A stretch of DNA of 64,000 bases from Candidatus Endonucleibacter bathymodioli (GCA_030674915.1 JASXSV010000006.1:62001-126000), one strand, 5' to 3'; positions 42,175 to 52,015 are shown, counted from the first letter of the stretch. A program made the numbers and translations. The notes: generated by a model from the sequence alone, not told the origin.

Positions 42175-42877
42175 TTGCACGCCACTGAGCTCCAGCACAG
42201 CTTTAAATATGCCTAAAGCCTTTTTTGCCTTAGCGAAGCGTGAATTAACTCTTTCATTCAGAACTCCCGGACATATTATTAACCCAGCGGCTTTTTTCCT
42301 GATGATTGCCTCTCTCTTTCCTCTGGGGACAAACCCCCTGGAAAATACCTTTACAGAAACAGCAGGTGGCATTATCTGGGTAGGCGCGCTACTGGCTGTC
42401 CTGCTGTCCCTAGATTCTTTATTTAAAAACGATGAAAGTGATGGATCTCTGGAGCAACTACTTTTATCACCTTACCCATTACCAATCTTGGTTCTGGCAA
42501 AAGTTCTGGCCCATTGGCTACGAACGGGTTTTTGCCTAACACTGATATCACCAGTTCTGGGACTAATGCTGTATTTATCCGAGGATGCTATCTGGGCACT
42601 GGTATTAAGCTTGATCTTGGGCACTCCGTTACTGTGCCTTATCGGCGCTATTGGTGCGGCGCTAACAGTAAGAATTCATCAGGGCGAAGTATTAATGACT
42701 CTGATATCCCTGCCCCTTTATGTCCCCGTATTAATTTTTGGCACAGGCAGTATCAGGGCCTCAATAGATGGGCTACCCTATGCAGGACACTTACTGTGGT
42801 TGGCAACGTTTCTGTTTTTTGCTATATGTCTGGCACCGCTAGCCATCGCCGGAGCACTTAGAAATACGAGTGATTGA
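42167..42877 (+). CDS. ccmB: CcmB, membrane subunit of the CcmABCD complex
   Basis: Inner-membrane partner of CcmA. The 236-residue protein has six hydrophobic segments and the family word DESDGSLEQLLLSPYP near residues 85-102. Overlap with ccmA indicates translational coupling. The frame begins about 14 residues before the usual family start; the Met in NMPKAFFAL is an alternative. Confidence 0.94.
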   Translation: MTSCTPLSSSTALNMPKAFFALAKRELTLSFRTPGHIINPAAFFLMIASLFPLGTNPLENTFTETAGGIIWVGALLAVLLSLDSLFKNDESDGSLEQLLLSPYPLPILVLAKVLAHWLRTGFCLTLISPVLGLMLYLSEDAIWALVLSLILGTPLLCLIGAIGAALTVRIHQGEVLMTLISLPLYVPVLIFGTGSIRASIDGLPYAGHLLWLATFLFFAICLAPLAIAGALRNTSD

Positions 42878-42883
42878 AATAAT

Positions 42884-43666
42884 ATGCAATGGAAACTTTA
42901 CTATAAATGGCTTTATAAATTCGGCTCCCCTAAATGGTTTTACGAAACCAGTGGAAAATGGTTATGCGGTTTATCAATAGTCACAGCATGTCTCTTAACT
43001 ATTTCACTTGTTTGGGGGCTAGCATTTGCCCCTGCAGACTACCTTCAGGGCAATAGTTACCGAATCATTTTTATTCACGTACCTTCAGCATTTTTAGCTC
43101 AGGCCATTTATATACTAATGGCTTCTGCCGCCATAATTTATCTTGTCTGGAAAATAAAAATAGCAGATATGGCTCAGGCAGTACTAGCACCCATTGGCAC
43201 TTCATTTACTTTACTGGCACTGTTTACAGGTGCCGTATGGGGCAAGCCTACATGGGGAACGTGGTGGGTATGGGATGCCAGACTAACATCCATGTTAATT
43301 CTGCTTTTCCTGTATCTTGGCTTATTATCACTGCGAAACGCCATGAATAATAACGCAGCAGCAAGAGGTTGCTCTATCATGGCCATTGTTGGTGTGGTTA
43401 ATATTCCTATTATCAAATTTTCAGTGGAATGGTGGAACACCCTACATCAGGGAACAACACTAACATTGACAGAAAGACCATCCATGGCAATAGAAATGCT
43501 AATGCCGTTACTGATGTCTATCATCGGTTTTTATCTATTTTTTACCTTGATATTTATCCAGCGACTTAGAATTGAAATCATGTACCGAGAACGGAAAACC
43601 TCTTGGGTACGTCAATTAATTAGTACAAGCGGATCAGGATCAATATTTTCAAGTACGACGGTATAA
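42884..43666 (+). CDS. ccmC: CcmC, heme delivery protein
   Basis: CcmC transfers heme to CcmE in the inner membrane. The 260-residue protein has six membrane segments and the tryptophan-rich heme-binding motif WGTWWVWDARLT near residues 124-135. Conserved His residues flank it (in FIHVPSA and in EWWNTLHQG). The gene starts six bases after ccmB. Confidence 0.96.
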   Translation: MQWKLYYKWLYKFGSPKWFYETSGKWLCGLSIVTACLLTISLVWGLAFAPADYLQGNSYRIIFIHVPSAFLAQAIYILMASAAIIYLVWKIKIADMAQAVLAPIGTSFTLLALFTGAVWGKPTWGTWWVWDARLTSMLILLFLYLGLLSLRNAMNNNAAARGCSIMAIVGVVNIPIIKFSVEWWNTLHQGTTLTLTERPSMAIEMLMPLLMSIIGFYLFFTLIFIQRLRIEIMYRERKTSWVRQLISTSGSGSIFSSTTV

Positions 43667-43681
43667 ATACTGAGGATAACG

Positions 43682-43927
43682 ATGTATTTTAAAGACATTT
43701 CTAGCTTTATAGCCATGGGTGGCCATGGCGTATTCGTCTGGCTTGCCTATGGTGCAACCTTACTTGTCATTGCATATAATGTGATGGCTCCCGCTCTAGC
43801 ACGGAAGAAATTAAAAGCACAGTTTTTACGTCAAAAGCAAAGACAAATACTACAAAACAATGGCGGTTCTTCGGTTAACGCTCAAGCCGACAAGCAAAAG
43901 ATCACCAAGGAACATGTAAAAGCATGA
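43682..43927 (+). CDS. ccmD: CcmD, small membrane protein of heme export
   Basis: CcmD helps release holo-CcmE from the CcmABC complex. The 81-residue product has one membrane segment after the family word MGGHGVFVWLAYG, then a basic cytoplasmic tail. It overlaps ccmE by four bases (ATGA). The length is slightly above the usual 50-70. Confidence 0.9.
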   Translation: MYFKDISSFIAMGGHGVFVWLAYGATLLVIAYNVMAPALARKKLKAQFLRQKQRQILQNNGGSSVNAQADKQKITKEHVKA

Positions 43928-44385
43928 ATGCTATGCGAAAACAACGATTAATCCTAATCTCGTTACTGCTTATAGGTGTTGGAATAACCGTAACACTGGC
44001 TCTTTTTGCCCTTAGAGAAAATATCAACCACTATTTTTCGCCAACCCAGATAGCTGAGGGTAAAGCGCCCATAGGGAAAAAAATAAGAGGTGGCGGTTTA
44101 GTCGTTCGTGACTCTGTTGTCAGAGACCCTGATAGTCTTCTGATTCGTTTTGTGATTACAGATGGAGCGGAGAACACCACTGTCATTTATACTGGAATTC
44201 TGCCAGATCTATTTAAAGAAGGCCAAGGTATTGTCGCCCTTGGCATGCTAAATAAAAAACAAGAATTCATCGCCGAAGAAATTTTAGCAAAACACGATGA
44301 AACCTATATGCCTCCAGAAGTTAAAAAAGCCATAGATAGTGCTCACCACAGGCAACAAATAGAAAATCAGGAGTATGCCCCATGA
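43924..44385 (+). CDS. ccmE: CcmE, periplasmic heme chaperone
   Basis: CcmE carries heme covalently to the CcmF ligase. The 153-residue protein has an N-terminal membrane anchor (LILISLLLIGVGITVTLALF) and the OB-fold domain with GKKIRGGGLVV. The heme-binding His124 lies in AKHDETYMPPEV, followed by a flexible tail. It overlaps both ccmD and ccmF by four bases. Confidence 0.96.
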   Translation: MNAMRKQRLILISLLLIGVGITVTLALFALRENINHYFSPTQIAEGKAPIGKKIRGGGLVVRDSVVRDPDSLLIRFVITDGAENTTVIYTGILPDLFKEGQGIVALGMLNKKQEFIAEEILAKHDETYMPPEVKKAIDSAHHRQQIENQEYAP

Positions 44386-46394
44386 TTCCAGAAACTGGTT
44401 TACTTGCATTGCTTGTAGCACTATGTCTAACGGTGCTTTTAGCAATAATACCAATGATTGGCAGTTATACCGGTAATGTGCAGTGGATGAATCAAGCTCG
44501 ATCATTAACCTATGGGCAGTTTACCTTGATTTTATATGCATTTTGCTGCTTGACATGGGCATTTATTAGCGATGATTTTTCCGTTGAGTATGTTGCCAAA
44601 AATTCCAGCAGCTTACTTCCAATGCGATATAAATTTAGTGCTGTTTGGAGTGGTCATGAAGGCTCGCTATTACTTTGGATGTTAACTCTTGCCGGTTGGA
44701 TGAGTGCTGTGGCATTAAGAAGTAGTCGTTTACCTTTAGAGCTTTCAGCCAGAGTATTGTCAGTAATGGGGATTATTTCGGTGGGCTTATTGCTATTTAT
44801 GATATTGACCTCCAGCCCATTTACGCGAATTCTTCCCTTTCCTCCAGCTGACGGTGTAGATTTAAATCCTCTTTTACAAGACTTTGGTCTCATAATTCAC
44901 CCTCCTATACTCTATATGGGGTACGTAGGCTTTTCCGTAGCATTTTCCTTTGCAATAGCAGCTTTACTAGGCGGACAGTTAGATAGCGCTTGGGCTCGCT
45001 GGGTCAGGCCTTGGACGACAGTGGCATGGGGGTTTCTAACTATTGGCATTGCTCTTGGCAGTTGGTGGGCCTACTACGAATTAGGCTGGGGTGGATGGTG
45101 GTTCTGGGATCCTGTTGAAAATGCTTCCCTCATGCCTTGGCTGGTCGGAACAGCATTGATACACTCTCTGGCTGTGACAGAAAAGCGAGGACTGTTTAAA
45201 AGCTGGACGCTACTCTTGGCTATTTCCACATTTTCACTCAGTTTACTTGGTACCTTCCTGGTTCGCTCTGGAGTCTTAACCTCTGTGCATGCTTTTGCTA
45301 ATGACCCAGGGCGAGGCGTATTTGTCCTAATATATCTACTGACTGTTGCTGGATGTTCTCTAACACTATTCGCTTTCAGGGCACCTAAAATTAGAAGCAA
45401 TATCAGCTTCTCATGGCTATCAAAAGAGACGCTACTACTCCTCAATAATATTTTACTGACTGTCAGTGCTGGCACCGTTTTACTGGGCACTTTATTTCCT
45501 TTAGTGCTTGAGTCTCTGGACATGGGAATGGTTTCAGTAGGTCCGCCCTATTTTAATGCACTGTTTGTACCATTGGTAATGTTACTGGCCTTAGCACTTG
45601 GTGTTGGAGTTCTGATCAATTGGAAAGAAGGCTCTCTAAAATGGCTAATCCACCAAGTTAAATGGATTTTTCTAGCAAGCCTTATCGTAGGCACAATTTT
45701 TAGCCTGACGTATAGCAGTAAGTTTATTATCAGGGAATTTATAGCTATTGGATTAGCAACCTGGATTGCGCTCATCATGGCTAAAGACATATTCAATAAG
45801 ACCCGTCATGCAGGGTTGGGCAAAGGGCTAAAACGATTACAGCCAGCTTACTTCGGTATGCATCTAGCACATCTAGGATTAGCTGTGGCTATCATCGGTG
45901 TAACAATCAGTTATGGTTATAGCAAACAAAAAGATATCCGTCTTAGCGCAGGGGAGTCGGTAACGCTGGATGAATATCAGTTTCGCTTTGACGGCGTTGA
46001 AAACCAATCTGGACCTAATTATATCTCTGCCTATGGTACCGTCACGGCCTTTCGAAATCACCGTCAAGTTGCGGTTATGCATCCGGAAAAAAGAATGTTT
46101 CATGGTAAGGACATGCCAATGACGGAAACTGCTATTGACGCTGGCTTTACTCGTGATCTTTATGTGGCTCTAGGTGAGCCACTGGATAAAGAAGGCAGCA
46201 GCTGGGCGGTACGTGTGCATGTTAAACCTTTTATTCGCTGGATCTGGCTCGGCGCACTACTAATGGCTTCTGGCGGATTTCTGGCTATATCAGACAAGCG
46301 TTATAGATTAAATATAACAAAGAGCGGGCAAAGAAAAGATGACGACACTCTCAAATCAAATAATAATAGTCAAATAGCAGGAGGAAAAGCATGA
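44382..46394 (+). CDS. ccmF: CcmF, cytochrome c heme lyase subunit
   Basis: CcmF receives heme from CcmE and, with CcmH and CcmI, attaches it to apocytochrome c. The 670-residue protein has many membrane segments, the WWD motif GGWWFWDPVENASLMPW near residues 236-252, and conserved His-containing words such as IIHPPILYMGYVG. The C-terminal periplasmic part ends in a last membrane segment. The length fits the family. Confidence 0.97.
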   Translation: MIPETGLLALLVALCLTVLLAIIPMIGSYTGNVQWMNQARSLTYGQFTLILYAFCCLTWAFISDDFSVEYVAKNSSSLLPMRYKFSAVWSGHEGSLLLWMLTLAGWMSAVALRSSRLPLELSARVLSVMGIISVGLLLFMILTSSPFTRILPFPPADGVDLNPLLQDFGLIIHPPILYMGYVGFSVAFSFAIAALLGGQLDSAWARWVRPWTTVAWGFLTIGIALGSWWAYYELGWGGWWFWDPVENASLMPWLVGTALIHSLAVTEKRGLFKSWTLLLAISTFSLSLLGTFLVRSGVLTSVHAFANDPGRGVFVLIYLLTVAGCSLTLFAFRAPKIRSNISFSWLSKETLLLLNNILLTVSAGTVLLGTLFPLVLESLDMGMVSVGPPYFNALFVPLVMLLALALGVGVLINWKEGSLKWLIHQVKWIFLASLIVGTIFSLTYSSKFIIREFIAIGLATWIALIMAKDIFNKTRHAGLGKGLKRLQPAYFGMHLAHLGLAVAIIGVTISYGYSKQKDIRLSAGESVTLDEYQFRFDGVENQSGPNYISAYGTVTAFRNHRQVAVMHPEKRMFHGKDMPMTETAIDAGFTRDLYVALGEPLDKEGSSWAVRVHVKPFIRWIWLGALLMASGGFLAISDKRYRLNITKSGQRKDDDTLKSNNNSQIAGGKA

Positions 46395-46939
46395 AACAAT
46401 GGCAACTATTTTTGCCTTTATCATTATTTCTGGCTCTTTGTGTTTTGCTATATGCCGGATTATTTCGGGGGAAAACAGACATTCTACCGTCACCACTCCT
46501 CAATCAGCCATTGCCTGAATTTCATTTGGCCACAGTCTTAAATAAAGAGAAATTGGTAACCAGCCAAGATATGATCGGCGAAGTAGCCCTACTAAACGTA
46601 TGGGCTACTTGGTGCTTTGCCTGTAAGATTGAACACCCTTATCTCTTGGAACTGGCAAAGCAAGGGGTACCTATTTACGGCGTGAATTATAATGATGACT
46701 TGGTTGAAGCCAGCAGCTGGTTAACACAGCTAGATAATCCATATAGATTTAGTGCTAATGATTATCAGGGTTCGTTGAGTATTGATCTAGGTGTATATGG
46801 TCCCCCAGAAACATACCTAATTGATCACGAAGGTGTTATTCGCTATAAGCATACCGGTATTATTGATGAAAAAATTTGGAATACTATCCTGAACCCCCGC
46901 TACAAAACACTACTTAAAGCTAGCACGGGGAACAAGTAA
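46391..46939 (+). CDS. ccmG: CcmG (DsbE), membrane-anchored thioredoxin
   Basis: CcmG keeps apocytochrome cysteines reduced before heme attachment. The 182-residue protein has an N-terminal anchor and a thioredoxin fold with the active site WCFAC (Cys75 and Cys78); most relatives have WCPxC or WCxxC. The family word GVNYNDD follows near 99-105, and GPPETYLID carries the cis-Pro. It overlaps ccmF by four bases. The active site is intact, unlike that of the next gene. Confidence 0.95.
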   Translation: MKQWQLFLPLSLFLALCVLLYAGLFRGKTDILPSPLLNQPLPEFHLATVLNKEKLVTSQDMIGEVALLNVWATWCFACKIEHPYLLELAKQGVPIYGVNYNDDLVEASSWLTQLDNPYRFSANDYQGSLSIDLGVYGPPETYLIDHEGVIRYKHTGIIDEKIWNTILNPRYKTLLKASTGNK

Positions 46940-47427
46940 TGGTCATTATAAAATACTTATTTTCCTTGATAGCAATGCAGATTTTATCATCATCCTTGGC
47001 GGCTTTTGATAGCTACCAGTTTACTAGCATCGAGCAAGAACAGCGTTTTTTTAAGCTAACTAACGAGCTTCGATGTCCAAAATTTCAAAATCAGACAATA
47101 GCCGACTCTAATGCTGTGATAGCCCAAGATCTACGCCGAGAAATACACCAACTACTAATAGACGGAGCAGATGATCAAAAGGTAATAGATTTTATGTTAA
47201 ACCGTTATGGCGATTTTGTTCTTTATCGCCCTCGACTAAATAGTAAGACAGCAGTGCTTTGGTTTGGACCGCTTATATTATTGCTGATAGGTTTCGGGGT
47301 AATACTTATTATCGCTAAGAAACATAAGAGTGCAGCTATCATACAAAGGGCAGAAGAACCTCTGACGGTGGTAGAACAGAAGAAACTAGAGGAATTTATA
47401 GGACAAAAAACACAGGAGAAACCGTAA
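46939..47427 (+). CDS. ccmH: CcmH with one cysteine of the CXXC motif replaced
   Basis: CcmH normally uses a CXXC pair in LRCPxCQ to handle thiols of apocytochrome c. This 162-residue protein has the signal peptide, the LRCPKFQNQTIADSNA segment and a C-terminal membrane helix, and is otherwise typical. The second Cys is Phe49 (codon TTT where TGT or TGC is expected); Cys46 remains. A single base change explains it. The partner genes are intact, so the protein may be only partly functional, a different thiol carrier may serve, or the base may be a sequencing error. It starts on the last base of ccmG and shares its last base with ccmI. Confidence 0.95.
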   Translation: MVIIKYLFSLIAMQILSSSLAAFDSYQFTSIEQEQRFFKLTNELRCPKFQNQTIADSNAVIAQDLRREIHQLLIDGADDQKVIDFMLNRYGDFVLYRPRLNSKTAVLWFGPLILLLIGFGVILIIAKKHKSAAIIQRAEEPLTVVEQKKLEEFIGQKTQEKP

Positions 47428-48602
47428 TGATATTTTGGGGAATAGTTTTCATTCTAATTTTATTCGCCTTCCTGGTTACAATACCTCCATTGGTATCAAA
47501 GTATAATGAAAAACATGCATATGGTCAATATACTGCCCAGCAGTATAAAAATGCCAACCTAGCTAGCTTTAAAGAGCAACAAACAGATATTTCTCTGCGA
47601 GTGGAAAATAATATACTCAGTCAGTTGGATGCTGACAAGCTAATACTGGAACTTGAAAAAAAATTGTTATCAGATTTATCCCATAAAGATACTGCCAAAG
47701 CTAAGACTTCCCCCCACGTAAACATACAAGTCATTATTTTTCTGACTTTTTCTATTCCTCTGGCCACACTCATACTTTACAACAAGTTAGGTGCACACAC
47801 AGAGATAGCCATTACTAACATATTAAATAATAAAGATGCAACGACTGAACAGGTTGTTGCATTGATAGAAGATTGGACAGAAAAACAACCGGAAAACACT
47901 CAGGCCTTGTATCTTTTGGGGAGCCAATATCTAACCTTAGGACGTTTGGAAGACGCAGTCAACGAATATCGCAAGCTGTATGTTAAATCTGATAGACACC
48001 CCCAGATTTCATCACACTTTGCACAGGCTCTATTTCTTTTGGAAAAACAAGTGATAACCGAAGAAGTGCGTAGACTATACCAAGAATCACTGCAGATGGA
48101 TCCTAATAATACCACAGCACTAGGCCTGAAAGGGATCGATGCTTTTGAACAAACTCGCTATAACGATGCTGCCAATGCCTGGCAAATGGCACTTAAGGCG
48201 GAAAAGGACTCTCATGCAAGACAGGCACTAGTAGCAGGTATAGAAAAAGCACAAGAGCTGACGGAAGAAAAAAGTAGCCAGATTACCGTTTTAGTAAGCA
48301 TTTCTCCTAAATTGACATCTCTCTCAGCAAACACACGGGTAATTATTTTTGCTCGTGAAAGCGGAGTTCAAGGCCCTCCTGCTGCGGCAGTTGCTATAAC
48401 TGTAGGTGAACTGCCAAGAAAAGTTATTCTTGATGACTCAACAGCCATGATTGAAGGGCGTCTCTTATCCAGTATTTCAAAATTAGATATTTTTGCCAGA
48501 ATTACCCTAAGCGGTGATGCTATGCGTTCTGATTATCAAGCAGTAGCCACAGGAGTGGATTCATCAGACCATAAAGTAGTTGAACTAAAAATCACACCCT
48601 AG
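47427..48602 (+). CDS. ccmI: CcmI (CycH), apocytochrome c chaperone
   Basis: CcmI binds the C-terminal helix of apocytochromes and presents them to CcmF/CcmH. The 391-residue protein has two membrane segments (residues about 3-20 and 103-120) around a cytoplasmic loop. A periplasmic part with TPR repeats follows (TQALYLLGSQYLTLGRLEDA and similar). The C-terminal domain includes SPKLTSLSANTRVIIFAR. It ends the operon. A partial 125-bp repeat follows the stop. Confidence 0.92.
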   Translation: MIFWGIVFILILFAFLVTIPPLVSKYNEKHAYGQYTAQQYKNANLASFKEQQTDISLRVENNILSQLDADKLILELEKKLLSDLSHKDTAKAKTSPHVNIQVIIFLTFSIPLATLILYNKLGAHTEIAITNILNNKDATTEQVVALIEDWTEKQPENTQALYLLGSQYLTLGRLEDAVNEYRKLYVKSDRHPQISSHFAQALFLLEKQVITEEVRRLYQESLQMDPNNTTALGLKGIDAFEQTRYNDAANAWQMALKAEKDSHARQALVAGIEKAQELTEEKSSQITVLVSISPKLTSLSANTRVIIFARESGVQGPPAAAVAITVGELPRKVILDDSTAMIEGRLLSSISKLDIFARITLSGDAMRSDYQAVATGVDSSDHKVVELKITP

Positions 48603-48628
48603 AGAGATTTTCTCATTCGAGCCTAAGA

Positions 48629-48694
48629 GTAATAGTTCATTTGGGTAGTGAGAGCGGGCAGAATCTCACTCCTGCAATGTGAACGGGTATACAC
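48629..48694 (+). repeat. Partial copy of the 125-bp repeat after ccmI
   Basis: GTAATAGTTCATTTGGGTAG, then GTGAGAGCGGGCAG and AATGTGAACGGGTATACA, resemble the core and tail. The head is missing. The remaining bases to 48935 show nothing else. Confidence 0.5.
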
Positions 48695-48935
48695 TGGAAA
48701 TAATCACTAGTTTACAGTTGCTCAAAATATCAAGACGAAACTGTTTTGAATCTAACGTCCATAACTCAATACACCAAGAAAGAGCAATTTGTAGCAGGCT
48801 TCCTAGGGTGGCCTTTAATTTAGCTCCATAGGTGGATGAGTTAAGAAAATATACAGATTACACACTAATTTTTCACAAGAACCAATTATTACATCTCTAT
48901 TGAATTGGAATAATCACTTTTGACAATCATTCCAA

Positions 48936-49376
48936 CTAGTTGAGATCTGATATCAAAACCACAGAATAATCTAAAGCCAGCCAAGAGAAATATCCATCCC
49001 GAAAAAAGAATACTTTTGTGTAACCCCAAAGCGTAGCAAGATAACTAGCAATAGCACCTCCCATGTGATATGAACTATTCCCGTAAATAACAATAGGAAT
49101 ATCTTGATTAAGAGTTCCTGTGGTAAAAAGTTGCCTGAACCCCCCGTTCAAATCAAGATTGTGAGACCCTTCAATATGCCCCCAGAGCCATTGATCCTCA
49201 GATCGCACATCCAAAAAAATCGCACCTAGGTCATGAAGTCGCTTAGCTTGATGGCTATTAACTGTAATGACACCCTTAATATACACTGGAACTTCTTCTG
49301 CAGATACTGCAACAGAGATTAAAGAAAACAGCACTATAAACAATCCATACATCCATTTCATAAATTTAAGATCCAT
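48936..49376 (-). CDS. Exported rhodanese-fold protein without the catalytic cysteine
   Basis: Rhodaneses transfer sulfane sulfur through a Cys in the loop after a beta strand. This 146-residue protein has a Sec signal peptide (LFIVLFSLISVAVSA, cleavage likely after AVSA) and the rhodanese words FLDVRSEDQWLWGHIEGSHN and FFFRDGYFSW. At the usual Cys position it has Gly99, in VIYGNSSYHMGG. It is therefore probably not a sulfurtransferase. A binding or structural role in the periplasm is an inference. It stands alone, on the minus strand, after the ccm operon. Confidence 0.85.
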   Translation of the reverse strand: MDLKFMKWMYGLFIVLFSLISVAVSAEEVPVYIKGVITVNSHQAKRLHDLGAIFLDVRSEDQWLWGHIEGSHNLDLNGGFRQLFTTGTLNQDIPIVIYGNSSYHMGGAIASYLATLWGYTKVFFFRDGYFSWLALDYSVVLISDLN

Positions 49377-49626
49377 TATTCAACGTCTTTACAACTAAGT
49401 ATATGGATCTATATGAGCTTCACTTGGAACGTAAAGAAATAAAAAATATTATATTCAAACCGTTATCTTATATCTCCGAAAAAAATGAGGACTTTTCTCC
49501 ATTTAAACACTACCTATTACTACAAAGCCCACACTATTACTTTCAACTTCCACATAAACAATAACAACTTTCATTAAACAACACGCTACAAAAAGAATGA
49601 TTATATGCACCACATTCGGCATATCT

Positions 49627-50349
49627 TCAGCTTACCCAGCTTTGCAGTTTCGAACGAAGCCTGACAGCAGCCTGAGAGTGAATCTGACTAACTCTTGACT
49701 CACTCACCCCAAGTACTTTTCCTATCTCCTTCAGGTTCATTTCTTCGTTATAATAGAGAGTAAGAACAATTTTCTCTCTCTCTGGCAACTTATCAATAGC
49801 GCCGACAAGAGCTGCTTTAAACTTTATTTGATAAACAGCCGCCTGTGGCCCGCTGTCTCCCGATCTAGCCTGCATCCTCGACTCTTCACTATCAAACAAC
49901 TCCTCAAAACTAAATAATCGGCATCCTCTCAAATCGCTCAGAGTAGTGTAATAATCATCAATTTTAATATTGAGTTCAGCAGCAACCTCAGCATCCCTAG
50001 CATCACGTCCTAGCTTGGCTTCAACAATCTGAACCGCTTCATTGATACGACGGCTATTCCTATAAACAGATCTTGGCCCCCAGTCTCCTTTGCGGATTTC
50101 ATCCAACATCGCTCCACGAATTCTGATACCAGCAAATGTCTCAAAGCTTGCCCCCTTAGTTGCGTCATATTTTTTTGCCGCTTCCAGCAAACCTATCATA
50201 CCTGACTGAACCAGGTCATCGATCTGAACACTAGCCGGCATTCTTGCTCCCAAATGATTTGCTATTCGCTTAACCAGTGGCCGGTGAGCTTCAACCCATT
50301 CATCTCTGATTTTTCTATTTTCTTGCACTGCCTGTGCTAGTAATGACAT
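49627..50349 (-). CDS. fliA: FliA, sigma-28 factor for late flagellar genes
   Basis: FliA directs RNA polymerase to flagellar filament, motor and chemotaxis promoters. The 240-residue protein has sigma region 2 (IDDLVQSGMIGLLEAAKKYD, then FETFAGIRIRGAMLDEIRKGDW), region 3, and region 4 with LPEREKIVLTLYY and LGVSESRVSQIHSQA. The length fits. It starts two bases after the fleN stop, so they form an operon. The usual chemotaxis genes downstream are absent; 49377-49626 holds nothing I recognise. Confidence 0.95.
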   Translation of the reverse strand: MSLLAQAVQENRKIRDEWVEAHRPLVKRIANHLGARMPASVQIDDLVQSGMIGLLEAAKKYDATKGASFETFAGIRIRGAMLDEIRKGDWGPRSVYRNSRRINEAVQIVEAKLGRDARDAEVAAELNIKIDDYYTTLSDLRGCRLFSFEELFDSEESRMQARSGDSGPQAAVYQIKFKAALVGAIDKLPEREKIVLTLYYNEEMNLKEIGKVLGVSESRVSQIHSQAAVRLRSKLQSWVS

Positions 50350-50351
50350 AA

Positions 50352-51164
50352 TTAAGCTCCCTCTTTTACTTTTGTTGGCATAAATATTTCTATACTTCCC
50401 CGTGGCTTCGGTACTGGAATTGCTGATAATTTATACGAAAGCCTTTGAAATGCACGAGATGCGCGACAACTTGGATTTACATCCAATAATGCTTTCTGCT
50501 GATTTAGTGCGCTTAAAACCGCCTTATCAAACGGAATGGAACCCAGGTAATTCAATACCATTTGATTGTCATGATTTAAATAAGACTGAAGACGCTCAAA
50601 CTGTTCAGACCCTGTTTTCTTACTGCAAACAGCGTTCACAACAATACCAAATCGTCGAAACTCATAAACCCTATTTAATAATCGGATCAGTCTTGCCGCA
50701 TCAAGCAAGGACAGCACGTCTTGATTGACAATAACCAGCACCTCTCCAGCAGCCTGAATCAGAGTAATATTATCTGGAGCCATGCCTGGTGCGGTATCAA
50801 TAATTAAAGTATCCAGTGATGACGCCAACTCTTCCAGCTTACTGATCAATTTTATTGTGTCCGTAATTTCTATCGTTTGTCTCCATACAGAACCATTGGC
50901 AGGCGTCAATACAGTTATTCCTAATGGCCCAGGTAGAATCTGCCCCTCCCAGTTTTGCATTGAAATATCCTTTCCTACCATACCAATACTATTATCAAGG
51001 CCGAGAGCAGGCCCTATATCTGGAACTGATAGGTTACCATCCATAAGGACAACTCGTTGCCCAAGCTTAGAAAGAGACAACGCAAGGTTCACCGATACAA
51101 ACGTTTTCCCAACCCCTCCTTTACAACCCGCTACAGCAATTACCCGTTTCTTTTTAAAGGACAT
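50352..51164 (-). CDS. fleN: FleN (FlhG), MinD-like regulator of flagellar number
   Basis: FleN is a ParA/MinD-type ATPase that restrains FleQ and sets flagellar number. The 270-residue protein has the deviant Walker A CKGGVGKT near residues 14-21, LMDGNLSVPDIGPALGL near 40-56 and DTAPGMAPD near 125-133. The flhF gene that usually precedes it is not in the window; 51165 onward is non-coding. It is in an operon with fliA. Confidence 0.93.
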   Translation of the reverse strand: MSFKKKRVIAVAGCKGGVGKTFVSVNLALSLSKLGQRVVLMDGNLSVPDIGPALGLDNSIGMVGKDISMQNWEGQILPGPLGITVLTPANGSVWRQTIEITDTIKLISKLEELASSLDTLIIDTAPGMAPDNITLIQAAGEVLVIVNQDVLSLLDAARLIRLLNRVYEFRRFGIVVNAVCSKKTGSEQFERLQSYLNHDNQMVLNYLGSIPFDKAVLSALNQQKALLDVNPSCRASRAFQRLSYKLSAIPVPKPRGSIEIFMPTKVKEGA

Positions 51165-51755
51165 AGGTTTATTCTCACCGTTAAAAAATAATTTACTTTA
51201 TACTTAATAACAAACAAGTATTGTGCCAACTATCATCTATTACGACATAATCTGAGAACAAACCCATGCTCCTTTTACTAATCATACTACTTGCTTGCAA
51301 TATCCTGATTTGCAAAGCTTTCTCCTCTACTCGACAACAAGTAGCCACTCATTATTTTTGATTGCATTTTCAAAATAGATCTTATACTTCCTATATCCAC
51401 TTATGCTTTGGGGAGAAAATATAATTAATTGACGCTTCCATATGCCGTGACATACTTATGACTAATTATGAGATAGACTATTGATCTCAATTTATGGACA
51501 TAGATATTCCCTATATTTGCAGCGTAAGTTACACATACTGCTCGAGAAAAATTCAATAGAATTCAGGTAATGATGGATTAATACAAATAGTGCAATAGCT
51601 TAATATTTCAAGGACTAGTCAGCTGCAAGCATAAGGCGACAGGAGTGCTGAACAAAGGCAAACAGGCAGATAAATAATTAACGACAATACATAGCTCAAA
51701 TAAAATCAATTTACTGGGAATGGCTGAATAATGAATATATTTGTTTCAATTATCG
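51165..51755. other. Long spacer upstream of fleN
   Basis: About 590 bases with no supported gene. In many relatives flhF occupies this position, but I find no readable flhF fragment here. Confidence 0.5.
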
Positions 51756-51866
51756 CTGTTGGTAGACGACAAATAGGATAATCCCATTTGCAATACCAGT
51801 CATAGGTGCTTACGGTGAGTGAGAGCAGTCAGCAATTTCACGCCATCAATGGAAATGAGTCAGACA
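51756..51866 (+). repeat. Interspersed 125-bp repeat, degenerate left half
   Basis: The right half is clear: CATAGGTGCTTACGGTGAGT, then GAGAGCAGTCAGCAATTTCA, CGCCATCAATGGAAATGAGT. The head is hard to follow. Confidence 0.65.
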
Positions 51867-51948
51867 ATATAATCATCTATGCACGAGCCACAGTACCAGA
51901 TTAAGACACTCTTATGGAAAAGCCATTTACAGAAAAAAATAACAGAGA

Positions 51949-52015
51949 CTATACCCATTACTATTGCTAGCCGGGACTTATTGACTATTCTCACTCACAC
52001 CTTAAATAGTCACCG
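51949..52015 (-). repeat. Partial 125-bp repeat, reverse orientation, next to an IS30 remnant
   Basis: On the minus strand GTGTGAGTGAGAATAGTCAA leads to AATAGTAATGGGTATAG, the right side of the family. The left half is missing, and the IS30 remnant begins about 20 bases further on, so that element may have removed it. Confidence 0.6.
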
